Of a stretch of 64,000 nt of DNA, positions 48,323 through 58,531 are shown piece by piece. Within the stretch, counting starts at the first letter, position 1, and each line of letters opens with the position of its first letter. Below the pieces are notes generated by a model. That model saw nothing but the letters and a program-made list of their open reading frames with translations, made no database searches and was not told the DNA's origin. This DNA comes from Ophioderma brevispina (taxonomy: Eukaryota; Echinodermata; Ophiuroidea; Amphilepidida; Ophiodermatidae), in the NCBI GenBank assembly GCA_023653785.1, contig JAMKCH010002883.1, positions 1-64,000 on the forward strand. The letters are read 5' to 3'. The translations under genes and the position numbers were made by a program.

Positions 48323-48893
48323 TACGTTCGCACAGACGTCACCCTACATATACATGTAAAATAGAAACGCCCAAGCCTATATCAGAGTACGCACTGAAAT
48401 GTCGACAAATGCATATTTCTTAAAATTCCCCCAAAACGCGACACTTCTTTCTCAGCAAATGAAGTATATTATTAACAACAAACCCAACATCAAGATATAA
48501 AACACCGAATTTCAATCTAGCTTTATCAGAAAAAGTAATTTATTTATAATATCTTACCACTTTCAGCACGGCAACTTGACAATAATAAGTGTAGAACAGT
48601 GTACTCACTGAAAACATTGTTATAGAAACAACCATTGAATTGCAGGAGTGACTTTAAAAAATAATCTCGTTGACCGGGTAAACATATTAAGTATATCACT
48701 GTGACTACACAGTGCTTGTATGCATGCATAGCATTGAATTGAATAGCCCGCGCATCAAGAATCCCAGCAGTCATCATCCTGTCCCCCGATAGCATGGTAG
48801 CCTAAATTGAGAAGCCCATAGAAATTCTTCAGTGCTAATAAACAGTAGTGGACACATTCATCAGCTTCAGTGTTTCTGCAAAACTTCAAGTTA
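48323..48893 (+). repeat. Duplicated segment, second copy (empty mariner site)
   Basis: It matches 47207-47756 and runs on through CTTCAAGTTAACTACC, with an uninterrupted TA (48892-48893) where the first copy has the mariner insertion. Confidence 0.85.
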
Positions 48894-49293
48894 ACTACCT
48901 TTTGGTTTGCATTTAATGTTATCAATAAGGGGGCACCCTGCATAACACAAAGGAAATGAATGGTGAAAAAATAAGGAATCTAAAGGAATAGCAATGAAAT
49001 AATGCAACCTATTCTCTGCAAAGGCCAGTGTGTAGAAACATTGACTCTACCACAAAAGTTGTTGCTTTTCAGAAACACATAAGGTATCAACACACTCCCT
49101 TTTTCCAAAAATGACGTTTTCAGAAAAGTGGCACTGCAGAACATAGAGTTAAAAAAAAATAAGTGTCCTAAGTTTCCTAAAAGTCAAGCACATTTCGTTG
49201 CATAACTTCATTTAGAACTGGATGATTGGAATATTTTAAAAAGTTTTGAGAAGAGGAATAATTTGGTTGTGGCACAAAAGTTATTGCTTTTAC
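48894..49293. other. Unassigned DNA; part resembles the right flank at 52.35 kb
   Basis: TATCAACACACTCC, AAAAATGACGTTTTCAGA and AAGTGGCA at 49085-49133 recur at 52364-52411. No gene. Confidence 0.45.
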
Positions 49294-49428
49294 ACTCTAA
49301 AAACGTGTTTAGAAATTCTGGACAAACTTGTGTTTAGATGGGTTAACGTTTAGCATTTAAACACAAAACTTGTGTTAAGATGTGTTTAAATACTAAACGT
49401 TTAGCATTTAAACACATAACTTATTTTT

Positions 49429-52200
49429 TATTTTATTTCTCAGATTTGTTTTTGTCTCTTCACAAAACATGTATACAAAATTAACAGATGATAAACCTTT
49501 ATATATAGATAACCATATATATTATGTACGGAGATGAACTATTTGGTTGTATACAAATAATAAAGTAGTACTTAGGAACTATGGTTAAATGAAAACATTT
49601 TCCAAAAGTAATGATAAAAGTAATAATATTTCAGATAAACACTACAAAGCAGTATTCCGGAATGCATACATGGTGAAGGGACGAGGACACTGCTAAACGC
49701 GAGGCGTGAGGTCACAATGCCCTCTACAAAAAGGGTAAAAAAATGAAAAAGTTACTAGAGATATGACTTAAATACGAAAGACAAGGGGGAGGGGGGAGAC
49801 GAGACAAAATATAAAGGACAGGGACAAACTAGGGACAAACATGATGTCTGACAGGTATTAAGAATGAAATGAAAGTCAATGATGAGATACGAAAGAAGAG
49901 GGGGAAAGGAGAAGAAAGACATACATATAGAAGTTAAGTCATCTACAGCATCAATAGCTAGGGCCTTGAGATTTGAGAGGTATACTAGCAGGGGATGTAG
50001 TGTAAGAGTGTGCGCTTCCGGATAAAATTGTGAACTTTTGTCCACACAAGTACTTTGGCATTGATAATCCATAAAATTGATGGAAGCACTTGCCAAACCC
50101 CCCCCCCCCTTAAGGGCCCCAGGCGTTGGGTTTCAAGGTTATACAGGGGTTCAAAAATTTAAAAGTTGTGGGTGTCGAAAAAGCACACAATGGTGTTTGT
50201 ATGGTCACAAGGGTTCAAAAACGGTATAGTGTACACATCTATGCTTATAGTTCCGGAGTTATCGCGTAAAAACACGGTAAAAATGGTGAAAAAGTTTAAT
50301 TTTGGTGTGCACATGGGTCAAAAGTAAAAGTGCTGTGATTCAGTAATATGTGGTGCAAATTGTTTCCTAGCTTAAGGGATTGAAAAATAACGAATAGTTT
50401 GCCTTATCTGGTTATGCTTAGTTTTCACCGTTATCAAACAAAATAGGTCACAGGTCATAGATCAATAGCTGCCAATAGCTTATGACTTTATTCGCCATTT
50501 GGTTAATAACAGACACGTAAGATAGTCAAAACGATTCCTATATTTCATGCTATAGCTAAACCAACAATGTGAACCACATTTTACAAAAATTGGAGCACTT
50601 TTAATTTTTGACCCCTGTACAAACCCAAATTGACTTTTTACATTTTTACAGTGTTACCCCCATAATTCCTAAACTATAAGTTCAAGGTAGTATAAACTAT
50701 ACCTTTTTTGCATCCTTGTAACCAGATCATGAATCATGGTGTGCTTTTCAACACATAGGAACATTTTAAAAATTTTACCCCTGTGTAACCTTGAAATCCA
50801 AGCTGGGGGCCATGAAGGGGGTGTGGCAAGTGCTTCCATCAATTTTTTTGTTATCAATGAATAAAGTAATTGTATACCAAAATTCACAATTTATCCGGAT
50901 TTTGCACAACTCACATACAGAGCGCTTCACTACAGTCCCCATATACTGGCAAGAAAACAGTGTTGGTTCGGTATATAAAGGGGTCGGTAGCATGGCTGGT
51001 ATATAGTGTGAGAAAAGAGTGTCAATGTCGAAGAAGTCTCAGAGCTAGATCCGGTGGAAGAAGATGGTGGTGATACTGGTACATAAAAAAAGGCAAGTTG
51101 AAGTTGGTAGATGTCGCCGCACTTTAAGCGTAGAAAAAAGAAATGAAAAGAGGATCAGTGTGGGCAAGCCAGAGAGAAATAGTACAGGTACGGATGCGCG
51201 TTTTGAAGAAGAAAGACAGAGTCAAGACTAGAGTGTTAGGATAAGTCCAGATCAGTGCACCATATGACAGATAGGGAAGAATGAGAGAATTGTAATGAGT
51301 CTTAAGAATGCTGGGGAAGATAAGACGCACCTTACGAATCCACCAATGTATTTTGGATACAAACTATTTTAGATACATGCTGTGTATTGGAATTCCAGGA
51401 AATATTAAAGTCAATTATAGGCCAAGGGATTTGGTTGTGTCAACCTGATGATTGGAGTATCGTCAATTGATTGTAATGCCAATTTTAGGTGTATTACTAT
51501 GTTTATTTTTAAAATCATATAATAGTCTGTATTTATTTAGAGAATTTTATTTAGTTTTAAAACCAGTTATATATTTGTTTAAGTTTCAGTGTTAAGTGTT
51601 ATTTCCTCAATTTTAAGCGTGTCTGGAAGGAAAATAAAATATTTGTGTCATCTGCAATAAAATAAACTGTGGAATTTTAGAACAGAGGGGTAAATCGTTA
51701 TGTAAAGTAGAATAAGAGGGTCCGCCAAGTATGAGCCCCTGCGGAACTCGCACGTAATCTGACATGGGTCAGAGATGGTGTTGTTGTAAATCACCGTTGA
51801 TATCTGCCATTCAAGTAGCTTCTCATCCAGTCATTGGCAAGGCCTAATACCATAATCATAAAGTTTGGATAAAATAATTTCGTGGTTGATGGTATCAAAG
51901 CCTTGGCTTACATCAAGAACACCGATTGTAATGTCGTCTTGTTATCTAAGAATTTTGTGCAATAGTTGCAATACAAATTGTTGATTGCCATAAAAGTAGA
52001 TCTCGTGGGCTAAAGCCAAATTGGTGAGAAGTAGAAAGGGGGGGGGGGGGGGGTGTTATTTTTGTGATAAAGTTAATAAGCGGACATACACAACTTTTTC
52101 AAGAAGTTTCTCAAAGTTGGCAAATAGATATAGTCCTATAGTTTGAGAAGTCATGTTTGTCACCCGCCTTAAAAATAGGTCACATTGGCAATCTTGGCTA
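49429..52200 (-). pseudogene. CR1/L2-like LINE ORF2 remnant, split by a foldback
   Basis: Read on the minus strand: FKGGDKHDFSNYR near 52150-52190, NFEKLLEKVV near 52085-52120, motif A VLDVSQGFDTINHEI near 51880-51930, motif B VPQGLILGG near 51725-51752, motif C IADDTN near 51637-51660 with isoleucine before ADD, then LKTHYNSLILPYLSYGALIW near 51230-51300 and LAHTDPLF near 51145. These are the palm motifs and C-terminus of a reverse transcriptase. The frame is shifted repeatedly. The 3' part (50000-49429) lies beyond the inserted palindrome and ends in a TTATTTTTTATTTTATTT tail at its far side. It is 5'-truncated and inactive. Confidence 0.8.
49981..50955. mobile_element. Foldback palindrome, four-module family, copy 2
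   Basis: Arms are inverted about a centre near 50465. Left TGGAAGCACTTGCCA (50082) pairs with right TGGCAAGTGCTTCCA (50824). Modules follow the plan of copy 1: outer with ACAGGGGTTCAAAAATTTAAA, ACAAGGGTTCAAAAA and GGTATAGTGTACA; inner with GGGTCAAAAGTAAAAGTGCT and AACGAATAGTTTGCC. The right arm carries both in reverse. The arms are more diverged than in copy 1. Confidence 0.82.
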
Positions 52201-52345
52201 AACTTTGGTGGTTTAGATGGGTTAACGTTTAGCATTTAAACACAAAACTTGTGTTAGATGTGGTTTAAATACTAAACGTTAAGCCATCTAAACACAAGTT
52301 TGTGTTTAAATGCTAAACCAAATTTAAACACGTTTTTTAGAGATA

Positions 52346-53220
52346 AAATAAACACTTTTGGTTATCAACACACACTCCTTTTTTCACCAAAAATGACGTT
52401 TTCAGACAAAGTGGCATCTTTTGCGTATTAAAAGGTCGAAAGTCACCAATTGTCAATTTCAATAACGATTTCATTTCCCTTTTTATGGAATTAGGTCCTA
52501 CAAGCTGATAAAGTTTCAAGATCAGGAAATTATCTGCTATTTAGCAAACTAATTCTATAAATCTCTTGCCCGGTCATAGGCATAGGACTATTCTAAATGG
52601 ATTATCCAGTATGACTTGAATATATTTTTGTGGTAGCTACTAAACTATAATTGTAGATGAGGTAAATATATATTTTTGTATCCTTGGAACGTGACAAAAC
52701 TATTGACATATATTCTAAACAATCGGACGCGTAAATAGCTTTGGCGTCGGGTTTGGGTGTGATATGTGGGGAAACCATGGACATAATAGAAGAGGAAACC
52801 CAAGCGAAAACCACCAATTACCTAATTCGAGTACCCATTCAACTCGACAAAAGCTGAGGGCACTCGATGGGATTTCATGTGCATAACACGAGACCGTTGT
52901 GATCTATATCTCTTTGCCGCGGTCGAATGCTGGGATGGTGAAAAGCTGTCAACAAAACTTTGTAATTTGTCCGGAAGCTGTGACCCCTGACTGTAGGGGT
53001 TTTGGAAAATGCACAGTACACCACTGGCGAGTGACCCAAATTGTGTAAAACGTCTTTTTTATGGAGTGTGAACTGAGCACTATGATGAGATTGCGATTTA
53101 TCGTATTGAAATACGTGTTTAACAATTTGCGCACTCGACGCACCCTCGTACATTCATTTCCATCTTTTTTTGGCAAGTTGTTAATATTTAAATTTAATAT
53201 TTATTAATATTGTATATAAA
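52346..53220. other. Unassigned DNA with one unrecognised minus-strand frame
   Basis: The minus strand is open from 53153 to 52875 (92 codons; includes SIRPRQRDIDHNG). Its composition is protein-like, but I know no family match, see no splice context and do not call it a gene. Confidence 0.3.
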
Positions 53221-53310
53221 TATTGACTTGACCTGAAGAGCCGAAAGGCGAAACGCGAGTAGTAGTGCCAAATACTCGGCTGCATTACTACTTGTCGTGT
53301 TGATTTCTTG
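53221..53310 (+). ncRNA. Hammerhead-ribozyme-like motif
   Basis: CTGAAGA (53233-53239), a GCC-GAAA-GGC stem-loop (53240-53249) and GAAA (53250-53253) have the order and spacing of a hammerhead core. Bases 53253-53267 pair with 53283-53295 as a stem III with a two-base bulge, followed by GTC (53294-53296), a classical cleavage triplet. Stem I pairing next to the core is weak. Such ribozymes are known in Penelope-like retroelements of invertebrates; no reverse transcriptase is visible nearby. Confidence 0.5.
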
Positions 53311-53340
53311 TCTACTATATACTTCACTGGTGGACGTTCG

Positions 53341-53360
53341 TTTTTAATATATAATATAGG

Positions 53361-53391
<31 letters not shown>

Positions 53392-53415
53392 ATTATATAT
53401 ATATATAGATATAAT
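53341..53415. repeat. TA microsatellite, left of the inverted-repeat element
   Basis: Interrupted TA/ATA repeats. Confidence 0.9.
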
Positions 53416-53424
53416 ATCGTTCCG

Positions 53425-54249
53425 GGTGTATTACCATAGTGACGGATGTTGAATTTTTATCATTTTTCAGGAAATGGTACTAGGATACCAAATCTTCAAG
53501 CATGCCAAGTGCCTAACCTTGCAATTAATTCATGAATTAATAATCTTAATTACAAATTTTGCAATTTTGACGTATGTGGCATAACAGAGACTTGGTTGTA
53601 TTACATAGTGACGGAATTTGAACCCTTGTCAAAGAAGTGTTATACTGATTTCCCACCAAGGCTTTGTAAATACTTTGTAGTAAATATTTCTCGTAAATTT
53701 GTAACTGACACAAGCCAACTTGTAATTAATTTTTACATATCGTTTGTAGAAATTATATTTTTACAGTTCAAAGGGTGAAAGCGAATCCACTAACAACCGT
53801 CATTATGTAATAAACAAAATAAGCCAGATTCGCGATGACGGACGGTGGTTTGACGGATGTTCATAAAACGCCGAAAAAAATTTTTTGGGGGTTTTTCATA
53901 ATGACGGATGCTGAAAACGCTTCAGATAGGGAAATTCAACTCGTCACTATGTCATGAAGAGACATCATCGCCGATTTGCTATTTTTTGGTGTGCCGGATA
54001 TGACCGTATCTTTTCCATGTATTACATCCATTTTATCGTAGAATTCATGTATATTAGCCTACATAAATTTGCTTGTTAATTTTGTTTCTTAATCGGATTT
54101 GATTGTTTGAATCGGGGGGGGGGGTGGGGGTATGTGGGGGGTGGGGATTGTAGCGGACGCCTCTAGAGTTTCGGCGATTTTTCAAAATGCTATTTTCTCA
54201 GAAACAAAAATTCGTATTTTGGTTAACATCCGTCCACTATGTAATACCC
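53425..54249. mobile_element. Inverted-repeat element set between TA microsatellites
   Basis: GGGTGTATTACCATAGTGACGG at the left is mirrored by CCGTCCACTATGTAATACCCC at the right. TAGTGACGGA or its complement also occurs inside, near 53609, 53900 and 53942. It is about 825 bp with no coding sequence and a G run near 54115-54145. Confidence 0.72.
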
Positions 54250-54261
54250 CGACGATATTAT

Positions 54262-54262
54262 T

Positions 54263-54320
<58 letters not shown>

Positions 54321-54530
54321 TAATAAATCACTCATAGTAAACATAATTATTAGCAGGTGACTATCTTTGAATTAAGAGTGCTCAATCCATTCAGGAGATC
54401 GTAAAATATATATAATATATATATATATATATATAATATCTCTCTAAATATATATTATATATAATCTATATATTATATATAGTTATATCTCTATATACTA
54501 ATATCTATATATATATATCTATAATAATTA
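54262..54530. repeat. TA microsatellites, right of the element
   Basis: Long TATATA tracts at 54262-54316 and about 54404-54530, interrupted by a short AT-rich piece. Confidence 0.88.
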
Positions 54531-55153
54531 TTATAAAAATGTTTTTGCTGCAGATTGAAATAACATTAAGAGATTTGTTGGATGGGATGGGAAGCAGAGT
54601 TCCTTCTACCTATGCACCCATTGGGAGAAACTAGTCTGTTCTTTTTCTTTCGTCTGGGCGAGACATTTGTGAGCCCGAGACTCAAGCTGTAGCTCTACTG
54701 GTGATGGAGACCGCAAAGTTTTGCAAGTCACTTACATGGAAGGCCTTAGTATCAGGTTCATATTTTGCTTTTAAAGAGACCTGGCACATTGAAGTTTTTT
54801 ATGTACATAGTCCTCACCTGAAATGATAAGCCCAAATGAGCATCCGTATGGGTAAACAGAAGGATTTTATAATTAACGACTCAGCAGACAGCGGACATTG
54901 ACACGCCTGAGTGGATTCCCAAGACATTGTCCTGTCCCCGTGCCCTTTGTGGTTTTAATAAAATGAGTACGAGTCAATGAAATTCCCATGTAGTAAGGAC
55001 AGTTATGTTGACTAAAGTTACGGCAATCGTAAAAGTTAGCCTACATATTACCTAGATGTCTTTGGTCTCTTATTTGTCCCTATCTGTTTTTGGCATGTTA
55101 GTTTTATGTGTACTATACCTGAATTAGAGAGGCGCTCGACCCTGTCAACATCA
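54531..55153. other. Unassigned DNA
   Basis: No gene or bounded repeat recognised. Confidence 0.35.
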
Positions 55154-56396
55154 TCGTTTACCCCCCTCACTACAGAAAAGGTTGACACCTTTGGTAGTTA
55201 GTAGGACCCTCTACATCATCATAGGTAGGTATAACTCTCAAATTGTGGTATCACTTTTTTCATAGGGCCAATTTAGTTTACACAGGGTCAATTTTTTTAA
55301 AATGCTCCAATCATGTTGAAATGTTACACCATATGCCGGCTATCATAAGGATTCAAAAATGTATATTTGTACATCTAGACCATTGGTTTGGTAAGTTATA
55401 GGTACCTGGCTAAAATGTTAAAATAGGTTCACTTTCTAATTTTGTACATGGGTCAAAAAAAATCAGGAGTTCCTCCAATTTTGGTACAAACTGAAAGAAG
55501 TTGTCACTAGTCTTATGGTGGTCAAATAATGAATAGCTTGTACCATCTTCAAGCATGTTACCATTTATGCGACAAAATATGTCATAGGGCACCATAATCC
55601 AATTGGTGTTGACCTTCTTTGACCCTATTTCCGTAAGTAAGCATTAAACATAATCAAAACTATACTGGGTAGAGTCCCTCTTAGCTCAGGCATAATTTGG
55701 CAAGTATTTAACTTATAAGCGGATTAACTTTTAATGTGACCCCTGTACAATTGAGATTGACCTTTTTTACCATTTTTTTGTCATTTTAACCCTATACTCT
55801 CCAAACCAATTGGTCGTATGTGGTACAAACTATAACGTTTTGGACTCCTTATGATTAGATGGACAATACGGCATACATTTAAACATGATTGGGGCATTTG
55901 ACGCCCCTGTGTAAACTTAAATTTGGCCCCTAATGAAAAGTGAGCCACAATTTGAGAGTACTACCGTACACTGGTTCCAAATATTTCCGTAAATTTACGG
56001 AAATTTCTGGCAGCAGTTTTTCCAGTCATTTTAGGTAACTTTATCAGAATTTCTCTTCATTAACGGAACCTTGACAGTAATTTTACAGAATTTAGTCTCA
56101 TATTCGAAAACAATGTGTATTTAACAGAATTTTTCCGTAATTAAAATTTACGGAACCAAAAAAAATTCCCGGAAATAGTGGCTGCCAGAAATTTTTGAAA
56201 TATTTCCGTACTTAACTTTTTTTATGTTTTTTTGTTTTTTATTCTTATTGTTTTCTAAAACAGATTTTCCGTAAATTTACGGAAAATCTGTTTTTCTTAA
56301 TTTACGGACATTTTTAACAGTGTACCAACATTGATGTAGAGGGTCCTACTAACTACCAAAGGTCAGTGTTAAACCTTTTCTGTAGTGGGGTAAACG
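55154..56396. mobile_element. Foldback palindrome, four-module family, copy 3, with nested MITE
   Basis: Left TCGTTTACCCC and GGTAGTTAGTAGGACCCTCT pair with right AGAGGGTCCTACTAACTACC and GGGGTAAACGA. Outer module: ACAGGGTCAATTTTTTTAAA, CATAAGGATTCAAAAA and TATATTTGTACA; inner: ATGGGTCAAAAAAAATC and ATGAATAGCTTGTACC. Without the MITE at 55969-56322 the element is about 890 bp. No protein is encoded. Confidence 0.84.
55969..56322. mobile_element. TA-flanked MITE nested in the foldback, short relative of 28644
   Basis: CACTG at the left and TTTTTAACAGTG at the right, with TA at 55967-55968 and 56323-56324, as in the element at 28644-29522. It contains the perfect hairpin AACAGATTTTCCGTAAAT/ATTTACGGAAAATCTGTT around 56260-56295 and many TTTCCGTAAA words. 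It lacks the tRNA-like core. Confidence 0.82.
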
Positions 56397-58150
56397 AATT
56401 CCGTAAATAAGGCCCTATGATATTCTTTTCCTGCTCTGCTCTAACCTGTCCCAATGAAGAAATTTAATATTTTGTGAAAATGGTAAAAAACTTTTTTAAA
56501 ATAATTTACAGATTATAGGATAATGTCCACTGTTGGGTAACGGATCAACAAAAGAATGTCAGAATTGTGGTTAAAATCAGGGAGGTAGTTGAATTATTTA
56601 CGGCTAGTATTGTGGATCTTTCCAATTCGTTCCAAGTGGTGTATCGTGGCTTGATTGTAATGCGCTTTCGACGTAACGGCTGTTTTATTGAAAATGGGCA
56701 TAAATTTGGTATGGAAATTTGTTTAATCTGTGTTACTATTGTTTGGCGCTTTAAAGTAAATTGACACAAAAATGAAGCTTTTGTTTGGCAAATTTTTTAC
56801 AATGGGATCTTGGCATATGTACAAGGTTTATAATTTCATAATTTCATGCGTATATGCATGGGGAATCGTTCTGCTGATGATGCCAAATACAACTTTTTGC
56901 CGTTTTAATGCATTATGCAATTGGGTTCTGAGTGAGGGAGAAGTGGATCTTGTTAAGAACTTAATTAATTTCAACTGTTTACTTTCAACTTGATAAAAAG
57001 AACATTTTTGTTATCTCAGGTGACTGGTAAATTATGGATTTGCCCAGCCAGAAGTCAGCCTCCAAATGATTATATGACTGTCATGTTCTTGAACATTTGA
57101 AACGGTTACGTCGTGATTTTGTACATGAAATGTTACAATCTAAGCGTGTTATCAATTAGTCTGTATTACAACCTTGTAACTGTATTACTCTGTGGAAAGA
57201 TAAACTATACGCACTATTAGCTAAAGGACCAACTTGCTGCGAACCTCTCTGAGTCCCCACCCCAGTCTTTTGACAAAGAGCTAGTTATCAATACAATGGG
57301 AATATTTTAAACTCCAATGGTTTAATTTTGGGATTTGTGGGAATCCCCAATCCATTTCAAATTACTTCCAGCTCGACCTACCTACCCTATAATGTGACCC
57401 CATCTGAGGTCAGGTGGTAATTGGCTGGTTAAGTTTAATTTTCTAAGAAGTTATAAAATTGCAACACTGTCCTTGCTTGCAACAACGTGATCATAGCTCT
57501 ACATAAGAACCCCTATATTTAACAAGGTCAAATATCACATACTTGATGTCAAATGCTAGAGGTCAAGTTGTAATAGGTGGTATAATAAGTTTGTTTAGGA
57601 AATGAAATTCCATTGTAATCAAACGGTGGATTATAAATGGAAATGGGAACCTCCATCCATTTGTTTATAAGTCAAAGGTCACGTATACCACGGTTAAAGT
57701 CAGTCTTCGGGTTAAGTTGTAAGATAGGCCTGTTTGGAATAGTTTGGGGAATTTGGCAACCAACTTGGGTCATACCCCCGGTCATACATCCATTGTGGAA
57801 AATCCGTATGTTTAAACAGGTCGCAGGATACACACCAAGTTAAAGGTCATTTGCGGTCCATACAAATCGCAAAAGACAACATCTTCTTCACAGGTTTTGT
57901 GATTTAAAAAACATTAATTTAAAAAACTAAACGAAAACGAACGCCAGACCGGATGCCTACTATACATTTCGGAGCAGACCGACATCAACATTGATATGAG
58001 CTGTCTATGTGCTCCGCTATCACGGCTATGTACATGTGAACATCTGGTGCTCGGTGCATGTTAGACACTTCGGCGTTTGCCACAATGCATGCCAAATTAA
58101 CTGCTCTCACACACATATGTGCATTGTTGTTATTTTAGCAGGCTAGGGTG
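56397..58150. other. Unassigned DNA upstream of the TLCD5-like gene
   Basis: Frames of 65-75 codons at 56567-56993 show no family resemblance. AGGTCA-type words occur around 57410-57680. I saw no upstream exon for the gene. Confidence 0.35.
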
Positions 58151-58156
58151 TCTAAC

Positions 58157-58164
58157 TATATATA
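58157..58164 (+). promoter_or_regulatory. Possible TATA box for the TLCD5-like gene
   Basis: TATATATA lies 158 bp before the chosen start codon. Initiation about 30 bp downstream would fall near 58185-58195, just past the alternative ATG at 58183, which would favour 58315. It is only a motif match in AT-rich DNA. Confidence 0.25.
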
Positions 58165-58314
58165 CATCCATTTGAGGATATTATGGAATTATTGCTGATC
58201 ATTACTAATGCATGTCCCCGGGTGCATGTCGCAACCATAAGTCTCTCAAAATTGCACCCAGGGATTGCACTGAACAGCCACGAATCTACAGATTCCTGCC
58301 TAATTTCTACCAAC

Positions 58315-58531
58315 ATGAAGTCAAATGAAGTGACTGGATCAACCGTTGCACTGGCTGTAACTTCCATGACCTTATTCTGGTATATTTTATACAACATATC
58401 ATGGCTTTCCTTTCCACATAAGAAAGCACTGTGGTACTGCTTGTTAATTGTATTGATTAACGGAGTTGTACTCATTGTACTCTCGTACTATTATCAAATT
58501 CGCCATAATCTATGGCCTGTTACCACTCCAC
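58315..58531 (+). other. TLCD5-like exon 1 (coding)
   Basis: It encodes residues 1-72 plus the first base of codon 73, covering the first two membrane segments. It ends at a consensus donor, C|GTAAGT, at 58531/58532. Without splicing the frame runs on only to 58572, which supports the donor. Confidence 0.82.

Larger units (their letters stand above)
49294..52345. mobile_element. TA-type MITE (CACTCTAAAAACGTG) split by a LINE
   Basis: The left part 49294-49428 starts CACTCTAAAAACGTGTTTA; the right part 52209-52345 ends TAAACACGTTTTTTAGAG. About 70 bp (TTTAGATGGGTTAACG... to ACTAAACGTT) is present at 49332-49402 and again at 52211-52280. That looks like a long target duplication around the LINE. 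Both parts are full of inverted TTTAAACAC/GTGTTTAAA words. Confidence 0.7.

Noticed and set aside
47415..48795. Minus-strand frame of about 85 codons present in both duplicated copies, with a possible GTAAGA donor; another frame has a cysteine-rich stretch
   Set aside because: Conservation is explained by very recent duplication. Several frames are equally open or broken, and no family can be named.
56567..56993. Two adjacent plus-strand frames upstream of the TLCD5-like gene
   Set aside because: They are in different frames, have no motifs or convincing splice sites joining them, and are of a length expected by chance.
58183..58314. Upstream ATG at 58183 as the TLCD5-like start
   Set aside because: It would add 44 residues not expected in the family; the 58315 start gives 244 residues and places the first membrane segment normally. 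It is not excluded.
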